From: Bacteroidota bacterium
GTDB lineage: Bacteria; Bacteroidota; Bacteroidia; Chitinophagales; Chitinophagaceae
Direction of reading: 5' to 3'
Length of the DNA stretch: 8,090 nucleotides
Assembly: GCA_023386855.1 (NCBI GenBank)
Contig: JAEWIW010000047.1
Location: 1-8,090 of the forward strand
Shown: positions 1 to 6,637 of the stretch, piece after piece
Layout of the letters: the number at the start of each line of letters is the position of its first letter
Numbering within the stretch: position 1 is the stretch's first letter
The notes under the pieces: generated by a model
Seen by the model: the letters and a program-made list of their open reading frames with translations, nothing else
The model's database searches: none
What the model was told of the DNA's origin: nothing
Translations under genes and position numbers: made by a program

Positions 1-21
1 GCACGGGGGCGTGCCACGGGG
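1..21. repeat. Palindromic repeat array A, cut by the window edge
   Basis: What is visible is the tail of one 9-bp unit (GCACG, 1-5), a GGGG spacer (6-9), a full unit CGTGCCACG (10-18) and the closing GGG (19-21), followed by T. This matches the right half of the array at 1641-1688, so the rest presumably lies left of the window. It sits just upstream of the VWA/TPR gene and, by analogy with the other arrays, may lie right after the stop codon of an upstream gene that is not visible. Confidence 0.85.
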
Positions 22-29
22 TGTCAAAA

Positions 30-1640
30 ATGATCATTATGTTTTTTTCAGATAAACTTTTTTTTATTGGTCTTGCTTTTCTTCCCCTCATGGGCCTGGT
101 GATGTATTGGGCCCTGCGAAGGAGAAAGGAGATCATGAAAAAGATCGGCGACACTCCCCTGGTTCAACGGCTTACCCAAAATTTTTCTTACCCCCGTTTT
201 TATATAAAAGCTGGTTTACTGCTGCTGGCTTTTGCCCTGGTAGTGCTTGCTTTGGCAAATCTCAAGAAACCATCAGGGAGCAGTGATATCAGTCGAAAAG
301 GGGTAGATGTAATGCTTGCGCTGGATGTCAGTAAAAGTATGCTGGCCAAGGATGTTTCACCCGACAGGCTTAGCAGGGCGAAGTTATTCATGAACCGCCT
401 GGTGGAAGTTTTAAAGGATGACCGCATTGGGATAATCCTTTTTGCCGGGCGTGCATATCTTCAGATGCCGATCAGTACGGATCACAGTGCAGCGGCCATG
501 TTCATCCAGCAGGCTTCTCCCGAATCGGTACCCACACAGGGAACGGTACTATCGGAAGCATTGCGTTTAAGCGGCAGTGCTTTTGTGAGCCAGGAAAGAA
601 AATACAAATCGATCGTAGTGATCACGGATGGAGAAGACCATGATCCAGAGGCCGTGCCTGTTGCACAGCAACTGCTTTCCAATGGTATCATGATCAACAC
701 TATTGGGATAGGGTCGGAGCAGGGAGCCACGCTTGTGGATCCCGCCACCGGGAATACCAAAACGGATTTGGAGGGCAACGTGGTGGTGTCGAAATTAAAT
801 GAAACCATTTTGAGGCAGCTGGCCAATTCAACCAATGGGGTCTATGTTCGGCTGAATAATGTTGAAGAGGCGGTGAACGCGGTGGTAAAGCAGTTGGGAA
901 CTATTGAAAAGACCGCCATGAACGACAGTGAGTTCAGGACTTATAAATATTATTTTCCTTATTTCCTGGGAGCAGCGTTGTTGTTGCTGATTACGGAATT
1001 GTTATTTGGAGAGAGAAGGAGGAAAATGGCGATAGGATTGCTGGTTTTATTCCTTGGAGCAGGTAATGGCGGGCAGGCTCAAACCGTGAACCAGTCGATC
1101 GTTAAGGGAAATAATCTTTATAGGAAAGGAGAATATGAGAAAGCGGTGAAAGCCTATCGTGCAGCGCAGCAGAAAGACCCGGAGAATGCTTTGTTGCAGT
1201 ATAACCTTGCCAATGCGTTGTACCGGTTGAACCGGTTTGCCGAAGCTGAGCAATTGTATAGCCAGGCTATGGAAAAAGAAGATGCGGCCTTGAGCAACAG
1301 GTTATATTATAACCGGGGACTGGCGCAGACCCGTCAAAAGAAACTGGAGGAAAGTATAGCATCCTATAAGCAGGCTTTGATCAATGACCCTGGTGATGCG
1401 GATGCGCGGTTCAACCTGCAGAAAGCCTTGAGTGAGCGGAAGCCACCGCCGCAGCAAAAGGAGCAATCGAAGAAGGGGGACGAGAAGAAAAAAGAAAAGC
1501 AGCGGCAGAATAGCAGCAAGCTCAATAAAAAGCAGGTCGAGAATTTGCTCAAGGCGCTTCAGCAGCGTGAGCAGGAAGCGCAGCGAAAGATGCAGCAGAG
1601 CAGGACGAGGGCAAGTGCTCAGCCGGAAAAGGACTGGTAA
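30..1640 (+). CDS. BatB-BatC-like fusion: membrane VWA domain protein with C-terminal TPR domain
   Basis: About 536 aa. Two hydrophobic segments lie near residues 5-25 and 57-77. A von Willebrand A domain follows with a complete MIDAS metal site: DVSKS (D99, S101, S103), a Thr in the PTQGT stretch (T172) and TDGED (D200). A further membrane segment sits near 308-327. These match BatB of the Bacteroidota Bat (aerotolerance) operons. The frame then continues without a stop into a hydrophobic, signal-peptide-like stretch (about 333-351, ending in AQ), roughly three TPR repeats (about 355-468) and a Q/K/E-rich tail ending in KDW, as in BatC. BatB and BatC are usually separate genes, so this is a fusion or a gene with an internal restart. 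ATG 30 is chosen over GTG 21, whose G belongs to the preceding repeat; ATG 39 is also possible. The likely role is an envelope scaffold involved in stress tolerance; the molecular function of Bat proteins is not well defined. Confidence 0.85.
   Translation: MIIMFFSDKLFFIGLAFLPLMGLVMYWALRRRKEIMKKIGDTPLVQRLTQNFSYPRFYIKAGLLLLAFALVVLALANLKKPSGSSDISRKGVDVMLALDVSKSMLAKDVSPDRLSRAKLFMNRLVEVLKDDRIGIILFAGRAYLQMPISTDHSAAAMFIQQASPESVPTQGTVLSEALRLSGSAFVSQERKYKSIVVITDGEDHDPEAVPVAQQLLSNGIMINTIGIGSEQGATLVDPATGNTKTDLEGNVVVSKLNETILRQLANSTNGVYVRLNNVEEAVNAVVKQLGTIEKTAMNDSEFRTYKYYFPYFLGAALLLLITELLFGERRRKMAIGLLVLFLGAGNGGQAQTVNQSIVKGNNLYRKGEYEKAVKAYRAAQQKDPENALLQYNLANALYRLNRFAEAEQLYSQAMEKEDAALSNRLYYNRGLAQTRQKKLEESIASYKQALINDPGDADARFNLQKALSERKPPPQQKEQSKKGDEKKKEKQRQNSSKLNKKQVENLLKALQQREQEAQRKMQQSRTRASAQPEKDW
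1016..1082 (+). other. Possible internal start and signal peptide at the BatB/BatC junction
   Basis: An in-frame ATG at 1026-1028 follows a purine run AAGGAGG (1016-1022) with a 3-bp gap and opens a hydrophobic stretch typical of a signal peptide (MAIGLLVLFLGAG, then GGQAQ). This is what the start of an independent BatC would look like, so a separate TPR protein of about 204 aa could be made from the same mRNA. The purine run also encodes ERRRK and the spacing is short, while SD use is weak in Bacteroidota, so internal initiation is only a possibility. Confidence 0.35.
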
Positions 1641-1688
1641 TGGCACCCCCCGTGGCACGGGGGCGTGCCACGGGGGCGTGCCACGGGG
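1641..1688. repeat. Palindromic repeat array B (three units plus a degenerate one)
   Basis: Units are CGTGGCACG (1651-1659), CGTGCCACG (1664-1672) and CGTGCCACG (1677-1685), with GGGG spacers at 1660-1663 and 1673-1676 and a closing GGG. The 12-bp arms 1648-1659 and 1664-1675 are exact reverse complements around a 4-base loop. A degenerate fourth unit, TGGCAC followed by CCCC (1641-1650), starts directly after the TAA stop of the VWA/TPR gene. It separates that gene from ispG. The hairpin may protect or end the upstream transcript, but no T-run follows, so it is not a standard terminator. Confidence 0.9.
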
Positions 1689-1733
1689 TAGGGAAATTGA
1701 ATTATCTTGCACCCTGGTAACAAATCTATTTTC

Positions 1734-3704
1734 ATGCAATTGTATTGTGAATCCCTGACTGGTTACAGGCGATTGAAGACGAAGGAAGTTTCGGTGGGTG
1801 ACCTGAAGCTGGGAAATTTTCATCCTGTCAGGGTCCAGACAATGACCACCACGGATACCATGGATACCCTGGCCACCGTGGAGCAGAGCATAAGGTGTAT
1901 CGAGGCTGGTGCAGAGTTGGTGAGGATCACGGCGCCAAGTAAGAAAGAAGCTGAGAACCTTCTCAACATAAAAAACGAATTGCGCAAACGCGGTTATACA
2001 ACACCGTTAGTGGCCGATATTCATTTCACTCCAAATGCAGCAGAGATTGCGGCAAGGATCATTGAAAAGGTTAGGGTTAATCCCGGCAATTATGTTGATA
2101 AAAAAAAGTTTGAATTCATAGAGTACACCGATACCGCTTACAACGAAGAAATTGATCGCATTCGTGATCGTTTCACACCACTGGTGAGTATTTGTAAACA
2201 GTATGGAACAGCGATGCGAATTGGAACCAATCATGGTTCACTGAGTGATCGCATTATGAGTCGTTATGGCGATACAGCCATGGGAATGGTGGAAAGCGCG
2301 ATGGAATTTTTAAGGATCGCGCGTTACGAGGATTACCACAACATCGTGTTGAGTATGAAATCATCGAATCCACAAGTGATGGTCCAGGCTTACCGGATGC
2401 TGGTGCAGACGATGTTTGCCGAGTTTGGCGAAATCTATCCACTGCATCTTGGAGTTACTGAAGCAGGGGATGGTGAAGATGGAAGGATCAAGTCGGCAAT
2501 TGGTATTGGTACTTTATTGGAAGATGGTATCGGCGATACGATACGTGTTTCGTTAACCGAAGATCCTGAATTCGAGATCCCGGTGTGCAAGGACCTGGTA
2601 AAAAGATATGCAACCAGGAAGGATGATGCATCCATTCCACCTGTTGATGGTCTTCCTTATTCGCCTTTTGAGTACCGCAGGAGGGAAACAAATGCGGTTA
2701 CAAATATTGGTGGAAAGCAGGTACCGGTTGTCGTGGCTGATTTCATGCAGCATGGCGACATAACCCCTGAAAGCTTTGAGCCTATTGGTTATCGTTATGA
2801 TAGTTTAAATGATAAATGGCATATCGGTGATGCCGCTGCCGACCTGGTTTATACGGCAGGTAAGGTTCCTTCATTTTCACTTCCGGGTACACTTAAAGTG
2901 TTATGTGATTACGAGGCATGGAAGCATACCGCTTCGCCACAGGTTGTTCCGCTGATCAAAGCAAAAGATATCAGTGATGATATTTTGTTGTCGGACCAGT
3001 TGAATATTGTGGCTTATGATGCAAATGATGTTACAGGCGCATTGTCGCTGCTTGATTTTATAACTGGCAGGAACAATATCGTGCTGGCAGTATATTCCTC
3101 TAATGCGCAGCCCATGGTATCGGTGAGAAGGTTTATGGTAGAGATGATGAAAAGAAAATTGCAGGTGCCGGTGATCCTTGCTGTTGAAAGCGAGGATGCA
3201 ACGATCGATGAGCAACTCATTCATTTTTCTACTGAAGCGGGAGCACTATTTCTTGATGGCATGGGAGATGGGATATGGCTGATGAATGATCCATCTAGGA
3301 TCGTGAACCAGGTGGTGAGTGGAAGAACCTACCTTGAAGCCAGGAATAATCACCAGTTCATCAATAATACTTCGTTCTCAATATTGCAGGCAACGCGAAC
3401 AAGGATATCCAAAACGGAATATATTTCCTGTCCATCCTGTGGCCGAACCTTATTTGATTTGCAGGAAACGACCGCGAAGATCCGTTCGGTGACCAATCAC
3501 CTCAAAGGGGTGAAGATCGCGATCATGGGATGTATAGTGAATGGCCCGGGTGAGATGGCCGATGCCGATTTCGGGTATGTAGGAAGCGGCCCCGGTAAGA
3601 TCACCTTATACAGGGGAAAGGAAGTGGTAAAGAAGTCGGTCAACAGCGATGTTGCTGTAGAGGAGCTTATTAATTTATTAAAGGAAAGCGGGGTTTGGAA
3701 ATAA
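1734..3704 (+). CDS. ispG: 4-hydroxy-3-methylbut-2-enyl diphosphate synthase (long, insert-containing form)
   Basis: IspG (GcpE) converts 2-C-methyl-D-erythritol 2,4-cyclodiphosphate to HMBPP, the penultimate step of the MEP isoprenoid pathway, in the cytosol with a [4Fe-4S] cluster and reduced ferredoxin or flavodoxin. The protein has about 656 residues. The N-terminal TIM barrel (about 1-290) carries VQTMTTTDT, VADIHFTPNAA, KVRVNPGNY, GTNHGSLSDR and the GVTEAGDGEDG segment. A large middle domain (about 290-555) is the insertion found in Bacteroidota, Chlamydiae and plant enzymes but not in the ~370-aa E. coli type. The C-terminal cluster domain has CPSC (C566, C569), GCIVNGPGEM (C600) and the fourth ligand E607. 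All ligands are present. ATG 1734 is preferred; a TTG at 1707 would add nine residues of no clear family resemblance. The TAA stop abuts a repeat array. Confidence 0.97.
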   Translation: MQLYCESLTGYRRLKTKEVSVGDLKLGNFHPVRVQTMTTTDTMDTLATVEQSIRCIEAGAELVRITAPSKKEAENLLNIKNELRKRGYTTPLVADIHFTPNAAEIAARIIEKVRVNPGNYVDKKKFEFIEYTDTAYNEEIDRIRDRFTPLVSICKQYGTAMRIGTNHGSLSDRIMSRYGDTAMGMVESAMEFLRIARYEDYHNIVLSMKSSNPQVMVQAYRMLVQTMFAEFGEIYPLHLGVTEAGDGEDGRIKSAIGIGTLLEDGIGDTIRVSLTEDPEFEIPVCKDLVKRYATRKDDASIPPVDGLPYSPFEYRRRETNAVTNIGGKQVPVVVADFMQHGDITPESFEPIGYRYDSLNDKWHIGDAAADLVYTAGKVPSFSLPGTLKVLCDYEAWKHTASPQVVPLIKAKDISDDILLSDQLNIVAYDANDVTGALSLLDFITGRNNIVLAVYSSNAQPMVSVRRFMVEMMKRKLQVPVILAVESEDATIDEQLIHFSTEAGALFLDGMGDGIWLMNDPSRIVNQVVSGRTYLEARNNHQFINNTSFSILQATRTRISKTEYISCPSCGRTLFDLQETTAKIRSVTNHLKGVKIAIMGCIVNGPGEMADADFGYVGSGPGKITLYRGKEVVKKSVNSDVAVEELINLLKESGVWK

Positions 3705-3732
3705 CCCCGTGCCACGCCCCCGTGGCACGGGG
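3705..3732. repeat. Palindromic repeat array C (two units, perfect hairpin)
   Basis: The simplest array: CCC, CGTGCCACG (3708-3716), CCCC, CGTGGCACG (3721-3729), GGG. The 12-bp arms 3705-3716 and 3721-3732 pair perfectly, extended to 13 bp by A3704 and T3733. The unit order (C-centred then G-centred) is opposite to that of arrays B, D and E. It begins directly after the ispG stop, and the terminal A is the last base of TAA. It lies between the convergent ispG and transposase genes and could act as a transcript-end hairpin for ispG, although only a weak T-containing stretch follows. Confidence 0.93.
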
Positions 3733-3754
3733 TGGTTCTTTCAAAAAAAAAGAA

Positions 3755-4351
3755 TTACTCCAATAACATTCTCCTGATATATTTTTCGTCAATCAGGGCA
3801 TAGCTTTCTGCATAAAAATCCTGGTACCCGGCCAGCTGTTTTAGAAGAATTTTAGAACAGATGGTTTCTTCTCTCATCCCAGCATGATCTTTAAAAGAGG
3901 AATATTCCCATTCCTCTGGCCTTAAAACCAATCCTGCCCTAACGGGGTTTTGATGAATATAATTCATACAGTAATACAGGTAATCATTTGGTTTATTGAT
4001 TTCCTGTTCCGTTAAACATTTAGCCCTGGTGTTTTGCTGAAACAAGGAACCTACACGTTCATATTTCCTGTTAAATCGCTGACAATAACTACTTAACAAG
4101 ACGCCCAATTTTTTTTGGAATGATGAACAATCCTTAAATCCTTTAACTTCTTTACAGCCCTTTTCGTTAACCGAAAGCATAAAATGAAAATGGTTGGGCA
4201 TTAAGCAATAGCAGAGTAAATCCGATTCCGGTTTAAGGTAAACCTTCATTCTCCGTAAAAAATCCTGGTAATCTTCATCGTCAAAAAAAATCTGTTGCTT
4301 GTCGTTGCCCCTATTGTATACATGGTATACCTCCCCTTCTGTGTAGTACAT
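3755..4351 (-). CDS. REP-associated tyrosine transposase (RAYT-like, HUH/Y1 family)
   Basis: This is a 198-aa single-domain protein of the Y1_Tnp (IS200-like) superfamily, which cuts and joins single-stranded DNA through a 5'-phosphotyrosine. Visible motifs are YHVYNRGN at 9-16, the metal-binding HUH motif MPNHFHFML (H54, H56), the SSYCQRFNRKY helix with candidate nucleophile Y89, SLFQQ at 102-106, NYIHQNPVRAGLV at 130-142 and EWEYSSF at 147-153. The NPVRAGLV and EW-YSS motifs are typical of RAYT proteins rather than classical IS200 TnpA. The frame is intact and appears richer in A/T than its neighbours. No tnpB and no IS ends are visible. Instead it is bracketed by arrays C and D, as expected if it acts on those palindromes. 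A TATTTTG element (4363-4369, minus) 11 bp before the ATG resembles a Bacteroidota -7 box, but no -33 element is evident. Confidence 0.9.
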   Translation of the reverse strand: MYYTEGEVYHVYNRGNDKQQIFFDDEDYQDFLRRMKVYLKPESDLLCYCLMPNHFHFMLSVNEKGCKEVKGFKDCSSFQKKLGVLLSSYCQRFNRKYERVGSLFQQNTRAKCLTEQEINKPNDYLYYCMNYIHQNPVRAGLVLRPEEWEYSSFKDHAGMREETICSKILLKQLAGYQDFYAESYALIDEKYIRRMLLE

Positions 4352-4436
4352 AATTTTTTATTCAAAATAGAGTACTAAGAAGAAACGGGGATAGCAAAAA
4401 GGCCATAAATCCGGGAGAAAATAACGCCAGAAAGTA

Positions 4437-4491
4437 CCCCCGTGGCACGCCCCCGTGCCACGCCCCCGTGCCACGCCCCCGTGCCACGGGG
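4437..4491. repeat. Palindromic repeat array D (four units)
   Basis: The longest array: CGTGGCACG (4441-4449), then three identical CGTGCCACG units (4454-4462, 4467-4475, 4480-4488). All spacers are CCCC, with a CCCC start and GGG end. The first unit pairs with any of the other three, so several hairpins are possible. It lies 85 bp upstream of the transposase start codon and directly after the stop codon of the minus-strand epimerase gene; the T at 4492 that ends the palindrome is the final A of TGA on the minus strand. The remaining sequence between it and the transposase (4352-4436) shows no gene or clear repeat. Confidence 0.92.
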
Positions 4492-5442
4492 TCAGGAACC
4501 AACCTTATACCTTACCCTGAAATCGGCCTTTTCATTGGCTCCCAGCACCTGCAACCCCATCCGGTTATTGAAGCAATCGGGTGCACCACTGAGGTTTTCG
4601 ATGGCTATACTTGTTCTTGCAGGTGGAATATACAGCTGCAGGAAAGGATAATTTTCTTCCGCAAATATCTTTAGTTCAAGTCCGTTCACCGGGTTACGGA
4701 GTGTGCATACCGGGTCATTTCCATCGGTTTTCTCCAGCAGGAAACAATTGTCGAGTTGGGTGTCGCCGATTAGTTTACCCTCATAAAATTCACTTCTTTC
4801 TTCAAGTTCACCAGTAGGGATTAATGCGTCATTAAACTGCAGCATCTTTTTTGCATTAAACCGAAGATAGAGCCCATCCACAGGAGCATCCAGTTGAAAA
4901 TAAGGATGCCATCCATCTGCAAGTGGCATTGCATCCGATCCTTTATTGGTGATGCGGGTATGCACCATAAGTTCATTGCCATGTGAAAGCGTATAGGTGA
5001 CCATGCAGGTATAATGATAAGGGTAGCCCTTATCCTCTGATTTATATTCAGCCTGCAGCGTAATACAGGCATTGTTTTCATTGACAAAAGAATCGGTAAC
5101 AGTGAAAGGATGATTATATAATAATCCATGAATGGCCGAACCATCGGGAAACTTGTTTTCAAATTCATATTCCTTTCCCTCCATCACATATTTCCCATTA
5201 TGGGTTCTGCAAACAAATGGAGAAAGTTTTGCGCTTTTATAGGAGGTGGTTAATTGTTGATCAAGCTCATCCATATCTTTGTAATGATCGATCACATTAT
5301 AAGGTCTGCCGTTTACCCTGGTGATAAAAGCATGAAGCAGTGCGCCATGATCGGGAAGAATGCCAACGGAAGTTTGGCTGCTGTTATCAATAAGATAGAT
5401 TACATTCAATCCGTTTTCTGACTTGTGGTCGATAGAGAACAT
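4492..5442 (-). CDS. Aldose 1-epimerase (galactose mutarotase)
   Basis: This is a 316-aa cytosolic protein of the GalM/aldose 1-epimerase beta-sandwich superfamily, which interconverts the alpha and beta anomers of aldoses such as galactose; alpha-D-galactose is the galactokinase substrate. Likely catalytic residues are H105 in AIHGLLY, H179 in DGWHPYFQL and E282 in SIAIENLSG. Other family signs are GILPDHGALLHAF near the N-terminus and GAPDCFNN after the Glu. The GWHPYF form resembles the broader COG2017 branch rather than E. coli GalM, so another sugar, or a sugar phosphate, as substrate cannot be excluded. Its divergent pairing with galactokinase supports galactose. There is no signal peptide. 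The ATG at 5442 gives a full-length protein, and the stop codon touches array D. Confidence 0.9.
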   Translation of the reverse strand: MFSIDHKSENGLNVIYLIDNSSQTSVGILPDHGALLHAFITRVNGRPYNVIDHYKDMDELDQQLTTSYKSAKLSPFVCRTHNGKYVMEGKEYEFENKFPDGSAIHGLLYNHPFTVTDSFVNENNACITLQAEYKSEDKGYPYHYTCMVTYTLSHGNELMVHTRITNKGSDAMPLADGWHPYFQLDAPVDGLYLRFNAKKMLQFNDALIPTGELEERSEFYEGKLIGDTQLDNCFLLEKTDGNDPVCTLRNPVNGLELKIFAEENYPFLQLYIPPARTSIAIENLSGAPDCFNNRMGLQVLGANEKADFRVRYKVGS

Positions 5443-5486
5443 ATTTTATGATTTACTATTCTGAATAAAATTAAACGTTTAAAAGG
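5443..5486. promoter_or_regulatory. Divergent galM-galK promoter region with palindromic operator candidate
   Basis: This 44-bp AT-rich gap must hold start signals for both genes. It contains the perfect palindrome TTAAACGTTTAA (5471-5482), whose AAACGTTT core with central CG is the usual shape of LacI/GalR-family operators. It ends 4 bp before the galactokinase ATG and overlaps TAATTTTA (5466-5473, minus strand), a one-mismatch fit to the Bacteroidota -7 box TAnnTTTG for the epimerase. No convincing -33 element is visible. A repressor bound here could block both genes. It is the only intergenic gap in the window without a CGTGSCACG array. The operator role is inferred. Confidence 0.5.
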
Positions 5487-6632
5487 ATGATTAACGAGAT
5501 CCGCCAAGAGTTTCTTCAAATGTATGGTAAAGAGCCACTGATCGTTACTGCGCCTGGACGGGTGAACCTGATCGGTGAACATACTGATTATAATAATGGC
5601 TTTGTGTTGCCAGGTGCTATTGATAAAAAGATCGTGATCGCTGTTGCAAAGAATGATGGACATGACATCAATATTTATGCTAACCAGTTCAATGAGAAAT
5701 TCAGTTTCTCACCACATAATATTGAAAAAAGCAGCAGCTGGAAAAATTACGTGCTGGGTGTTACCTATTTCTTCCAACAGCAGACCAGGCCGTTAACTTT
5801 TGGATTGGATGTAATCATTGATGGTGATGTGCCTGTTGGTGGTGGCATGAGTTCATCCGCTGCATTGTGTTCGGGATTTGGACTGGCATTGAACCAATTA
5901 TTTGATGGTGGTTTATCGAGAATGGACCTGGCCTTCATAGGTCAAAAAACGGAGCATGAATTTGTTGGTGCAAAGGTTGGTATCATGGACCAGTTCGCGA
6001 GTCTTCATGGTAAGGCAGGTCACCTGATAAAACTTGATTGCAGGGATATGAGCTATGAATATATTCCGTTTGATTTCCCGCAATTCAAGATCGTAATGGT
6101 GAATACGATGGTCAAGCATTCGCTTGCCGGAACAGAATATAATGATCGCAGGCACCAGTGTGAAGAAGGAGTGAAGATCTTGCAGCAATTCTATCCCAAT
6201 ATACAATCGCTACGCGATGTCAGTGTTGAAGAGCTGCACCAGAAGAAAGATGCATTAGATCCCGTGGTGTACCAGCGTTGTAAATATGTTGTTGAAGAGA
6301 TCGACAGGGTCCAGAGAGCGGCACAACTTTTAAAGGATGGTGATCTTGCTTCCTTCGGGTTGCTGATGTATGAAACGCATGAAGGCTTATCGAAGGAGTA
6401 CGAGGTAAGCTGCCCTGAATTGGATTACCTGGTGGAGCAGGCAAAAGTGCTTTCTTATGTTGCCGGGTCAAGGATGATGGGAGGAGGATTTGGCGGGTGT
6501 ACGATCAACGTGGTGGAAGCAAGCCAGGTCGATAATTTCATTAGTGTTATCCAGCCAAAATACCAGGAAGCATTTGGTAAGCTCCCTGAAGTGTATATAA
6601 CTACCATCGAGGATGGGGCAAAAGTGATTTAA
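5487..6632 (+). CDS. galK: Galactokinase
   Basis: Galactokinase phosphorylates alpha-D-galactose with ATP to galactose 1-phosphate, the first committed Leloir step, in the cytosol. The 381-aa length is normal. GHMP-kinase features are complete: the sugar-binding signature GRVNLIGEHTDY (24-35), the phosphate-binding loop PVGGGMSSSAAL (116-127), the likely catalytic base D168 in GIMDQFASLHG, and the C-terminal GGGFGG loop (332-337) within SRMMGGGFGGCT. It diverges from the aldose 1-epimerase, which supplies the alpha anomer. No galT or galE is visible here, and the next gene downstream is nadB, so this is a two-gene galactose locus. The AAAAGG directly before the ATG leaves no spacer and is not a normal ribosome binding site. 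The palindrome at 5471-5482 probably regulates it. Confidence 0.97.
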   Translation: MINEIRQEFLQMYGKEPLIVTAPGRVNLIGEHTDYNNGFVLPGAIDKKIVIAVAKNDGHDINIYANQFNEKFSFSPHNIEKSSSWKNYVLGVTYFFQQQTRPLTFGLDVIIDGDVPVGGGMSSSAALCSGFGLALNQLFDGGLSRMDLAFIGQKTEHEFVGAKVGIMDQFASLHGKAGHLIKLDCRDMSYEYIPFDFPQFKIVMVNTMVKHSLAGTEYNDRRHQCEEGVKILQQFYPNIQSLRDVSVEELHQKKDALDPVVYQRCKYVVEEIDRVQRAAQLLKDGDLASFGLLMYETHEGLSKEYEVSCPELDYLVEQAKVLSYVAGSRMMGGGFGGCTINVVEASQVDNFISVIQPKYQEAFGKLPEVYITTIEDGAKVI

Positions 6633-6637
6633 ACAGA

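Noticed and set aside
1641..1733. TGGCACG in the arrays as a sigma-54 -24 promoter element
   Set aside because: No matching TTGC -12 element follows at the required spacing at any array, and the motif occurs on both strands as part of the palindrome.
1707..1733. TTG start codon at 1707 for ispG
   Set aside because: It adds nine residues without family resemblance, while ATG 1734 gives a normal N-terminus.
1432..1758. Plus-strand open frame across array B
   Set aside because: It is an out-of-frame reading of the BatC tail and the repeat; the Arg/Ser-rich translation has no family resemblance.
1302..1823. Minus-strand open frame (173 codons) spanning array B
   Set aside because: It is antisense to the TPR/tail region and crosses the repeat; the Leu/Phe/Arg-rich product is the complement of the K/Q/E-rich tail.
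3705..3745. Classical rho-independent terminator after ispG
   Set aside because: The hairpin is strong, but the following bases (TGGTTCTTTC) lack a proper T-run, and the same hairpin type recurs as a repeat; it is kept as a repeat with possible transcript-end function.
4437..4491. Tandem repeats resembling a short CRISPR array
   Set aside because: Units are 9 bp with 4-bp spacers of near-fixed sequence, far below CRISPR repeat and spacer sizes, and there is no cas gene.
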